From: Neofusicoccum parvum | Lineage: Eukaryota; Ascomycota; Dothideomycetes; Botryosphaeriales; Botryosphaeriaceae | Length of the DNA stretch: 64,000 nt | Assembly (NCBI GenBank): GCA_020912385.1 | Contig: CP087206.1 | Location: 2,294,001 to 2,358,000, forward strand | Direction of reading: 5' to 3' | Shown: piece after piece, positions 55,084 through 64,000 of the stretch | How positions within the stretch are numbered: the first letter of the stretch is position 1 | Layout: every line of letters begins with the position of its first letter | Translations under genes and position numbers: made by a program | Notes under the pieces: model-generated | Told to the model about the DNA's origin: nothing | Database searches by the model: none | The model's input: only the letters and a program-made list of their open reading frames with translations

Positions 55084-58000
55084 CGTTTGCCGTGGGCGAG
55101 AGCGTGGTGAGGGGAAGAAAAAAGGTGGCGGGAGAAGAGCCCGGCGATTTTTCTACGCGCCGTTTTAGCGGCTGGCGCTAAGCGAGACAGCCCACCCCGA
55201 GCTTGAGCCTAACCACCATCCAGCTCCACTCCATGCAAATATCGTCGCGTCCTCTGCTAGGTAGACGAAGCATTAATCTGGACAAGTCTCTCGATCATGC
55301 CAAGCAATCCTGCGTCCGGATGAATGTTGCAACTGAGGGTTGGCGCTTCAGCCCAAGCAACTTTTCCTGGTAAGGAATAGAACCAACAGCTCTTAATCTT
55401 GGTGCCGGGAGACGCTACTGTAACCCTTAATGTAGCTATAAGGGCTCATTCCGAGCCAAGGCTCTCGAGAGCATAGGGGAACAGTAGCAGTCTCACCAGT
55501 CTCTGGCATAATCGTTCGAACGCTGCATCTACCGACATGGCCACCATTACGGGCCTTGGAAATATGCTTATCCTCCTTTCTAAGTCAAATATGTCTTTCG
55601 AGAGTAGGTAATTCGAATACGAAATTATTGTAAAAATCTGGAACTCGCTGATGGCCACTCTCATTCTCATCCTCTGCTCTGTTGTCCTCATCGGCACATC
55701 TACTTTCTTCAATTTTTCTTACTTCTTTATCATCACAATACTGTTTTGTCAAAGTTTGCAAGCATATGCAGGAATAGGATGCGGTGGATTACAAAGAGGA
55801 ATGGTCTGTCTCAAAACAGGAATCTTACTGAGGGGCAGTTGAAACATCTATTCGGATGTAGACATAATTTGATTGCATGGTGGATGCTCACCGTGTCAGC
55901 ATTACACTCGGACACAGTGCAAAGCCAAGCAATGCTATTGTGAGTACATTCCATGACGTTCGCTCTTAGTTATATGAGAAATTAAAAAGACTCTAAGAGC
56001 AACGCTGAAAAAGGTTGGAACTGGATAGGCAGGGGAGGTGGCGCAAGAGGGATGCCCATTACGACGTAGGCCGTTGAGCTACCCGGCCTTTCCATTGGGA
56101 AGATATGCGCGGGACGGGCCGGTGATCGGGGAGGAAGGGATGTTTATTGAACAAGGGAAGGGCCCGCTTGGGTAATGGAGATGAACAAAGAAAGGAGGAT
56201 CGCAGGGGAGGGAGATGTATTGAAGAGCAAATTAGCAAGAGAATCTCTTCAAGAATAGAAACACCAAGCCAATACCCACTCGAGTGGTCACCTCTGCAAA
56301 CTCCAAGCTCCTGGTTTGCCACCTCTGCAATACTCCGCACAGAGCATCCATAACGACCCATCTTCCCCACCACCTCTACAGCCTCCTCCAAACCGGCAAC
56401 CGATAACGAATACGGACCGGGCAGTTGGGCGATCAACACCAAACCTTCCCTCTCCCAACCATCGCTTCTACAACGCGAAGGACCTGAAACTCGCTTCAGC
56501 ACGCCGCCCAACACCCAGCCCACCAGCGCTATGACGCCCTCCGCCAGACCGGTCACCCGCCGATCCCACCAACGCACCCCGTCGGTGAATCCGAACCCGC
56601 CCATCCGCGCAGCAACCACCCCCTCAACACCGCCCCCCGCTGACAAGCAAACAAAAAGCACGAGGCAGCCGCACCGCCCCGCCGGCCGGCCTTCCCGAGA
56701 CCGCCGCCGTGGGCTCCACCTCACCCGACGATCTATTCATGCATGCCACACCAGCGATCAAATGCCCCGAGGATCGACGGTTAGCATGCATCTTCCCATA
56801 CCGCGTGGTGGACCGGTCAGCGATCAGAAGAGGAGAGCGCATAAAAGCACAAACACGCACGCGTGCACGTGATGTGGTCCAGTATATGCACATTAGTCTC
56901 TAGACTGCAGGGAACGACCCATTGAGCATGCAGGGAGTTGCGAGCTACGTAAATCCAGCATACCTGACCCACCGGGAAGGAAAGCAAAGAGGAGATTGAG
57001 TTTGTTCTCGCTCTCTCTCGCAACCTTGTTCTTCACCACTGAGATGCGGCTCGCGAGACGCCATGGCGTCATGCAGCCGCCGCCTGCGTGAAACCGCAAG
57101 GCTGCCACACGCGCGCTGGCCAACTAGGAACAAGCATGTGAGCAGGAGTGCGAGAGCAGGCGTGTAGGGAGATGCCGGGGCACTCCACGGCGCTGAGACT
57201 CTGCGCGCCACACCAGCGAAACCGCCGCCGACGAACGACAAGGAAGATCGTTGCAGGACTCGGCGCCCTGATTCAAGCATCGAGGGACAGATAGACGGTA
57301 TAGAGGGCAGGCAGTATAGCGAAACTAGCTTTCTCTCCACTACATTAATCATCAACCATTACGCTTTTTGTTCCCCTTTCCAATGCACCAGTCTTTTTCT
57401 CTCAAGAGTGGAGTAGTGCTGCTTTGGATCTTTCCCTTCTCTACGACCAACCGGAAAAATGACGGGTATCTCAGAGACTTTGTAGGAAAAGAAGGAGATG
57501 GATGAAAAAATCGTCACGCTTCAAAACAGCCAGAAAAACACCATACCACCACGCCGGCCAGAACGCAAACCTGACCTGTCCCAGATGTGCGCGCAACGGG
57601 TATGCGTGCATTGCGCGCATAACCCAGGCCGCCCCCTACCCAATGCAAACCGAAACTTCCGCATGCATATCTCCCCCCACCACCAAGAAGACGTCAAAGC
57701 GTGCGAGACACATGCGCAACCCCGCCGCCTTCAAACGTCCTAAAACCGACACCGCCTACCGCAGCCAACCTGATCTTCTCGGCCCCACATCCTTCCAGAA
57801 CACGTTCAAGAAGAAACCCGCCGAGACAGCATAGTCGGAGGGGAGAGCAGCGCCGCAAACACCACCTCGAACAACAGGAAGATCAGGCACCCATGAATCC
57901 TCCTCTTAACGCCGCACCGAGTATATGCAAAACGGCCCCGATCCAACACAGCAGGGCCACCAACAGCCGACGCACTCGAAACCTGCGGTCTCACCACCCC

Positions 58001-58784
58001 CCACAACCTGCAACCAGGCGCACCTCTTTCTCCTCCTCTGCCTGACCTGCGAACCAACACGCCGCATTGCCGCCAAGCTTCCAGCTCCCGGACATGTCTC
58101 CGCCACCCAGCCTTGCCAAGCTTCCCTGACCACAGAAACCCTTTTGGCCCCTCCCTCCCACGAGTCGATCTGCGGTCCCAATGCTTCCTACAACGGCCGC
58201 CGATTCCTCTCGTTCTATTGCGTGGCTTGCGCGTTAATATGTTTCAGACCGCGGACCGGGTTTTACGAGAGGGGGGGCGGGTCGTGCGGGTCGTCGGTTG
58301 CCGGGCGGCCCAGCAGCGCTCTGATTCAGGCGACGGGGTGGACACGACTCGCGGGCGTCGATTGATTTCCGCCCGCCGGGGGCGCGCGTGCGCGTGCGCC
58401 ATGGGTTCCGTCCGAAAGGGAAGAAAAACCAAGGAGTGTGGCGAGACCTTTTTTTTCCTGTTCGAAAAATAGCCCCGAAAAACCCGAGTTCCCGGGTCAG
58501 CCCGCTTCCGCATCCCGGCCCTGTCGGACACGCCCTTCTTCCTCCGGAGGCTCCTCCTCTTTTTCTTTTTTGCTGATCTTCATCATCCCTCCCCCCTTCC
58601 CCATCGGAAAAACCGGATCCAGAACCAGTCCAGAACGATTCCAGAAGATGTGCAGACGATGGAAATAGATCTCCCGCTGCATGCGATGCGCGCAGATTCA
58701 AACTCGCTCGTGCGTGATGGTGGCAATTTGAGACTGGGTGAACGGCAGATGGAATTTCCTGAAAATAGCACAAAACACGAAACG
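55084..58784. other. Intergenic stretch without a supported gene
   Basis: The left part holds the promoter of the histidine-phosphatase gene. Between 55.4 and 58.7 kb several frames of 60-220 codons overlap on both strands; none shows a known domain. A plus-strand frame at 57502-57834 contains a CPRC-x6-C motif but no partner cysteines. The right end is the 3' flank of the rhodopsin-like gene. Confidence 0.4.
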
Positions 58785-60599
58785 TTAACTCTGTCTGTCC
58801 GAGGGGTACCTTGGTTGTTGTGGACTGTCGTGCCTTGAACCTGATGGTGTGTGCATTGGTGCGAAGAACTCCGGAGACGCCGGTCGATGCTCCTCCACGC
58901 TGCTCTCTTCGCTTCCGTACCATACGGTATCGTTGGTGTGCGTGTTGGCGCCGTTGAACGGTGGCTGAAGTGCCTGGCCAGGGTGGTTTCTTGTCATGCT
59001 GTGATCTCGCGTCCTCGGTGGGGAATAATCCACGCTCGCTACGTCCGGCAGCACGCCCATGTGCTCGACGGATGGCGGGTCGAGGGCCGTCTCGCGGGTA
59101 ACCGGCACGCCATAGCTCGTCTCCCAAGTGTGCCATTTGCTGGCCTCCGGGTCATGCATTGCGGCCATGGCGTGCGACGATGGTGGTGGGAGCGGCTGCT
59201 GTAGATCAAACTGTTCAGACTCCCAAGGAGGCAGTGGGGCGGTGGCATTGATGTTGTAGAGTTCCGTATCCTGCTGGTTCAGCTGGCTTTCCGTCGCTGT
59301 GTGGATTGAAAGCTTGCGCATGCGATTCGAGACTTTGGAGAAGATTGAAAACCCAGACGAGGGGGTTTGCTCGGACGAGCGGCCTCCTTGTGAGTACTGG
59401 GCTGCTCTGCTGATGAAGTAGCGTGAGAAGACGGTCAGCGAGCCACCGACGGTGTAGAGCGTGATTTCAATAGAGTTGAACATGATGTAAATGGATTCGG
59501 TCCACGTGAGGTCTTCTTCGGCTTGGTCTTCGCGGTTGAGCCAGATACCGTAGCATCCAACAGCCCTAACACAACCATTAGCATAATCCGGTGGCTCAAA
59601 GGAGCGTACCTACGTTGCCGCAGTGCCGAGTAAAGTAGCACCGAAAACCGCGCGCAAAACTATCCTCTCATGCCGCAACAATCTTGTCCGTTGCAAAATC
59701 GCGATGGGTATCCAAGTAAGGAGCAAGTCAATAGCAATTCCGACTCCCGCCCATGCTGTGCCACCATTAGCTATCCACTCCGAGCATACAAAGTTTGTAG
59801 ACCTACAAAATCGCGCTGCGTCAATGTTTGCGCACCAGGTCGGCTCGACGCTGTAATCGAAATTGCTCATGAACGGCTCGCACTGGAAGGTCCACACGAG
59901 AGATTCGGCAATTCCCAAGCTCATGATCAGTACACAGAGTGCGTAGACCATTCGCCGGAATGTTCGGAAAGTGTGAGGTACTATTAAAGCAGCCGTGTAA
60001 GTCAAGCAGCAAAACGACAGCCGTGTTGGTGGATGTGTACTCACGGATCTCGAGCAAACTGTAGCACATGGAGACCTTGACTATGGACACTACGATGTAG
60101 TATGCCATCCACCCGAGACTCCACTAAATCTCGCTGTCAGCGACATTAAAAACGTCGAATGCACAAATTGCTCACATTCCAGAAAGGTATCGCCCACTCC
60201 GGTGGAACGTTCTGTACATGCAAACCGCTACCGTAGCGGTTCGTCATGATTTGAGAGGTCCATAGAGGAAACACTAGGAGAATCTGACGGCGTGCGTTAG
60301 ACGGCTGAGTCTGCGGAACTAATTCACGAGAAAGAGCACTCACTGTAGCAATCAGGGTTTGCCATTCAACCTTGCGAAAGCGCTTGAACCTCTTCCGCTG
60401 CACGAAGATCCGAGTGACCATAACGCATACTTTTCGCGCCCGTTAGCTCGTCGCATTCGAAGCGCGCGGTCGCGACAGACAGCTACTCACGCGAAATGGC
60501 GTTGGCGACACAGACAGTCGCCAGCTCCATGTGCTGGCGCCATCGTGTTACCGTCATGTCTGCATCATACTTGGGGTTGAGGGAGGAGTCGTCGCTCAT
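58785..60599 (-). CDS. Second fungal rhodopsin-like integral membrane protein (PTH11-type)
   Basis: Predicted seven-helix GPCR-like plasma-membrane protein. Six exons (60599-60491, 60429-60344, 60283-60176, 60123-60045, 59980-59614, 59565-58785) give 509 residues. Recognisable helices are VEWQTLIATILLVFPLW, WSLGWMAYYIVVSIVKVSMC with YSLLEI, RRMVYALCVLIMSLGIAESL, WAGVGIAIDLLLTWIPIAIL and ESIYIMFNSIEITLYTVGGS. The cytosolic tail of about 215 residues is Ser/Pro/Glu/His-rich and could be a signalling platform. Exon 5 contains a short GT-AG stretch (GTAGGT...GGATAG, 36 bases, in frame) that I left as coding because it is too short for a typical intron, so a few residues around WCANIDAARF are uncertain. 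It is more divergent from the family than the protein at 3890-5236. Confidence 0.78.
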
Positions 60600-62632
60600 G
60601 ATGTAGGATCCTCCGGACCATCAGACCATCGATCGTCGCCCGAAGAGAGGCCTAGGGGGAGGGAAGCGAGGAAGCAGGAGCCATATGAAGACCTGGGGAC
60701 GGAGGAGGAACGGAGGAGGAAAATAGAAGGGAAACGTTCAAACAAGCATCTCACAGCCCCTCGCAAGAACCCTGGTTGAAGGCGTGAAGAGGCCGACTAA
60801 CGGGTTGGGGCAGGTGCGTCTTGGGGCTCGAGCGTCGTATCGGCAAGCATGCACGCGCTGATAGCCGATCATTGGCCAATGCCGGGCGTGGTGATGGAGT
60901 GCTGATAAGCTTGTCCACAGTAAGGCTCGCCGCTGACGGATCAGGACGGTGATCAGGGACCCTGCTGCTGGCGCCGGCGACTGGAGCTCTGGAGCTGGCT
61001 GGTTGCGGGCAGCAGCGAGCAGCGCCGGCCGCGCATCACCGGCAAGCCGAGACAGGCGCGCAATGCAGTGGCGGTGTCAGGGAGCTCGGCACGGGGGCGG
61101 ATTAATGGAGCAGTTCGGGCCTTTCTGTCGCCCATGGTCCCTCAGCCCGCGAGCGCGCCCTGGCAGAGTGACGTGCCCGTCGGCTTGGCCAAAAATTGCT
61201 TTTGGCGGCCTTACGGTCGTGCTGCCCTGGTTGGCCACGTGAGATGGGGCGGACCGGCAGCTGTTTGCGGAAACGGCAGCGGCGGGCTTGGAACGATAGG
61301 GAGCAGGCGGAGATTGGCGCGTGTGTCCAGGAGCACACCCATGAGTTGCGAGGCGAGCCTTCAAACCGCCGGCCAAGCTGCGCTGAGTCGCTGCTCTCGC
61401 GGCCAAGGCGCGTGCGTGTCATTCAGGTGTCGCTGCGGGCGCGCCAGGAGGCTCAAAATGCAGCGCACTGTGTATAAGCACGGTGGCTTGTGCCGACAAT
61501 CCTCCGCCTCGGGGCCCATGGCGAGCAGCTCGCGGCCTGCCGTTTTCGTAGGCACTTGGCATGGGGGGGCATGGATGCTGGGCCGGGAGCGCCATGCAGG
61601 TGCGGAAGACCGTGCCTGATGCGGAGCGCGACGCCGGGCGGGGTGGGGCAGGCGCCGGGCGGCGACAGCGACCAGGCAGGAAGGTTGCTCTGCGTCGGCG
61701 GCGAGACTCCACGTGGACGGAGGTGTTGCGGCGTATATGGGGGCGGGTGCCGCGGTGGTGCGAGTCACATCGCGGATGGCGAGTGGTGTTGGAGCTGGGC
61801 GGCGTCTGTGTCGGGCGCTGGCGACCGTCCGGCCCCCACGCCGCCGGCCGCCAGTGGGCCGGCTCGTCTCCGGCATCGGGCCCCGGCCAGGCTGCAGGCT
61901 CAGGCTCCACTGCACGCGCAATCACCCATCCCGACCTTCTCTCATCGTCTTCTCCGGCACGCGATTGTCGCGATATTCATGAAGATCCGGAAGATCCTCG
62001 TCAGGATGCGGTCACATGTCGCCGAGGAGGCCGCCACCCGCTCGGTGTCGCCGTTGTCTCGATGGCTGCCGCATTCCACCCGCCTCCGACTTGCCAATTT
62101 CTCCCGGCAATCATGCAATCCCTCAGCCCTGTACGTTTCTTATCTTCTTGCATCTGCCATCGCGTCTCGTCCGCGACTCCTCCGTTCTGCAGCACATGGC
62201 CGTCGGCTTTTCCTCTTCACATGCTGCCTCCAGCTGTCGCATTCCAATGTTAACTGGCTGCGTCTCCTGTCCGCCAACGAACATCCACCGATATGCACTG
62301 GCCCAATCTCCCAATTCTCTCGTCCATCTCCCCTTTGCCGCGGAGGAGAATGGCATGTGCAGTGAGATGAACGATCAGTAAACCTGTCGGCGACCGACTC
62401 AAGCAAAGCGGGTCTTTCTCAATAATCTACCGCGGCGCCATTGCGCCTCCCCCATCAGGAAGTTCACTTCATACAACATTATCTTCATCTTCACGATATC
62501 TCGTAACAGTCATTTATTTCTTCACATCACATGGCATATGCGCATTTTTCGAGATTGCATCAATCTTCATCATTGCTACACTCCCACTTTCCAACCTATG
62601 TACACGGCTCCCCTTCACCCCGAAAGAGACGC
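60600..62632. other. Intergenic region between two minus-strand genes
   Basis: About 2 kb of GC-rich sequence containing the promoter of the rhodopsin-like gene on the left and the 3' flank of the LPMO gene on the right. Overlapping frames (up to 291 codons, 61490-62365 plus) have Arg/Ala/Gly-rich composition and no recognisable domain. Confidence 0.45.
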
Positions 62633-63519
62633 TCATGCGCCAGTCCAGACATCCGGGCCGGGAGCGGTGTAGGTCAGGGGGGTCTGGTAGATGTTGATCA
62701 GGATGCCGGGGTCGCTGGCCGCGTACGCGCCGGGGAACTTGACGCCGGTCGGGGTGGCGCTGCCGCCATCCGTGACGCTGACCTGGTAGCAGCTCATGTA
62801 GAACTGGGCGCCGCCCTCGCTGCCGGCCGAGTGCAGGGCCAGCGCCTCGGCGCGGACGAGGTAGTCGCCGGAGGCAAGGGACTTGGGGACTGGAGCAGGT
62901 CAGCACACGCACTTTTCATCGGTACTCATCTTTCATTTCGCTTTCGCTTTCCCTTGTCGACGACGGCTGGAGGTACGAGGTGGTGGGGATGCTGAAAAGG
63001 GGGAAGGGTGTATTTACCGGTGAAGGCCCTCTTGCCGCAGTTGGCGTTCAGGATCTCAGTGCCCCAGCTCTCCTCGGTGCCGTTGTACGTGTCCTGCGCG
63101 ACCTTGAACCAGTCGCCGGAGCCGTCGGCGGCGGCGGCGTCGGCGACCTTGGACATGTAGATCATGACCGGGCCGAAGTGGTTGCCGCCGATAGCCTCGT
63201 TGTCGCAGCTGCGGTCACCGGGCTGCTGGTGCATCTCGACCGTAAGGCTGCCGCCGGCTGCAGGAGTTGGTCAGACGCGGTCAGGTATGCTGGGCTGTCG
63301 GGTGTTGGGCTTACCAGCAACGGAGCAAGTGGTCGAGGCCGCCGAGGGGGAAGCGTTGCAGCGGATGTCGTTGGAGGTGACATCGGTGACGGGGCTGTTG
63401 CTCTGGGGCATGCGGATGCAGGTGTCCGTCTTGTCCTCAGTGCCAACCCACAGGTCCTGCCAGGTGGCGTGGGCAGAGACGACCGAGGCGGTCGCCAGGA
63501 TGGCGAGGAAGGACTTCAT
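62633..63519 (-). CDS. AA9 lytic polysaccharide monooxygenase (formerly GH61)
   Basis: Secreted copper enzyme that oxidatively cleaves cellulose or hemicellulose. Exons 63519-63315, 63257-63018 and 62889-62633, with introns of 57 and 128 bases, give 233 residues. The first 16 residues (MKSFLAILATASVVSA) are a signal peptide whose removal exposes His17 as the copper-binding N-terminal residue (HATWQDLWVG). The second copper ligand is His95 in GGNHFGPVMIYMSKV. The axial and second-sphere set His168 (ALALHSA), Gln177 and Tyr179 (AQFYMSC) is complete. Cysteines at TDTCIRM, TTCSVA, RSCDNE, NANCGK and MSCYQ could form the usual disulfides. There is no cellulose-binding module. On the minus strand TTTATAAGAG near 63682-63692 is a likely TATA element about 165 bases before the ATG. 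Confidence 0.93.
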
Positions 63520-63907
63520 CGTGGTCGGCTGAAGATTTGTTTCGAAGTATCGACAAGAATGGAAAAAGAGCGAAGGAGATTCGACCAGCGAAGGACTTGG
63601 CTTGGATCAAGAAGGGTAAAGAGGCACAGCGACTGTTGATCAGTGAAGAGCAAAGGGAACCCTGGAAGAGGAGGGATAGGCTCTTATAAAGGCGCCTACC
63701 TGGGTGGTGGTGAGACCGTCCCGTCAACCTCTCGGCCGGCTTGCCGAGAGATCATCGCTGTCTAGACGGAGTAACGGGATTGAAGGTGCAAGCGGCGTGG
63801 GGAGCTTTTGCCGTCTTTCATCTGGCAGACCGGCTCGAGACTGCCAAGCGCCTTTGCTTGTTTCTACTTTTTGCTGCTTCAGCCATAGCCGAGGCCGCAT
63901 AAAACAG
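63520..63907. promoter_or_regulatory. LPMO promoter region
   Basis: The space upstream of the LPMO start includes a TATA-like element on the minus strand near 63682-63692, next to a GGCGCC palindrome. The right part is the 3' flank of the gene cut by the window edge. No further gene is seen. Confidence 0.5.
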
Positions 63908-64000
63908 TCACTCCTCGTTTTTGTTCCGCTTTGGGCGCTTCCAGATGTAGGAGTGCATGAAGTTGGCATGCAAGTGCGTAAAGTCGAAACGCCTTGGCGG
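63908..64000 (-). CDS. C-terminal end of a gene cut by the window edge
   Basis: In one minus-strand frame the last 30 codons before a TGA (63908-63910) read as a plausible protein end: RRFDFTHLHANFMHSYIWKR followed by a basic PKRNKNEE tail. Alternation of aromatic and basic residues is protein-like. The rest of the gene is outside the window and no family can be assigned. Confidence 0.4.
   Translation of the reverse strand, partial: PPRRFDFTHLHANFMHSYIWKRPKRNKNEE

Noticed and set aside
56040..56095. tRNA-like 5' half on the minus strand (GGCCGGGTAGCTCAACGG, A-box-like)
   Set aside because: No matching 3' acceptor strand, no acceptable anticodon arm, and only a weak B-box-like GTTCCAACC downstream.
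57502..57834. 110-codon frame with a CPRC motif as a small zinc protein
   Set aside because: Only part of a metal site is present and the rest is Thr/Pro/Lys-rich low-complexity sequence.
61490..62365. 291-codon plus-strand frame upstream of the rhodopsin-like gene
   Set aside because: Overlaps equally long frames on both strands in GC-rich DNA; no recognisable domain.

Overview
The window is nuclear DNA of a filamentous ascomycete (Pezizomycotina). The evidence is short GT-AG introns of about 48-140 bp with CTAAC/CTGAC-like branch points, coding regions rich in C/G third positions, and typical mould families: an AA9 polysaccharide monooxygenase, two fungal rhodopsin-like (PTH11-type) membrane proteins, a GMC oxidoreductase, a fucose-permease-like MFS transporter, Zn2Cys6-type proteins and a DUF3176 relic. 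The class (Dothideomycetes, Eurotiomycetes or other) cannot be settled by eye. I found no rRNA, no convincing tRNA, no CRISPR array and no intact transposon. Intron positions were placed by hand from frame continuity, splice signals and family conservation.

Layout. 1-3.9 kb: no recognisable gene. 3.9-19.9 kb: a metabolic and accessory stretch. It holds a rhodopsin-like protein (+), a GMC oxidoreductase (-), a quinone-oxidoreductase-like MDR enzyme (-), a divergent pair of unknown paralogues (10.8-11.8 kb - and 12.3-13.2 kb +), an MFS sugar-type transporter (+), an FAD monooxygenase (-) and a broken DUF3176 gene (+). 21.7-25.9 kb: a small coiled-coil protein (-) divergent from a bromodomain protein (+). 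27.7-34.3 kb: a small orphan (-), an AT-richer gene-poor stretch and a low-complexity protein (+). 38.4-42.2 kb: a large RasGEF carrying an N-terminal Ras-like domain (+). 42.2-48.2 kb: about 6 kb with no gene I can support. 48.2-55.1 kb, all on the minus strand: a protein with three Zn2Cys6-like clusters, a Ser/Thr-rich GPI-type wall protein and a histidine-phosphatase protein ending in a PCNA-binding-like motif. 58.8-63.5 kb: a second rhodopsin-like protein (-) and an AA9 LPMO (-). The right edge cuts a minus-strand gene.

No single pathway joins these genes. The GMC enzyme, MDR enzyme, MFS transporter and FAD monooxygenase could act in small-molecule catabolism, but nothing in the sequence proves co-regulation. 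The GMC protein shows no signal peptide, so it is an unlikely electron donor for the secreted LPMO. The observations most worth a second look are the divergent paralogue pair sharing an intron position, the PIP-box-like tail on a phosphatase-fold protein, the Ras-like domain fused to RasGEF with an apparent 3' frameshift, the three-cluster zinc protein, and the DUF3176 relic whose stops look like repeat-induced point mutation.
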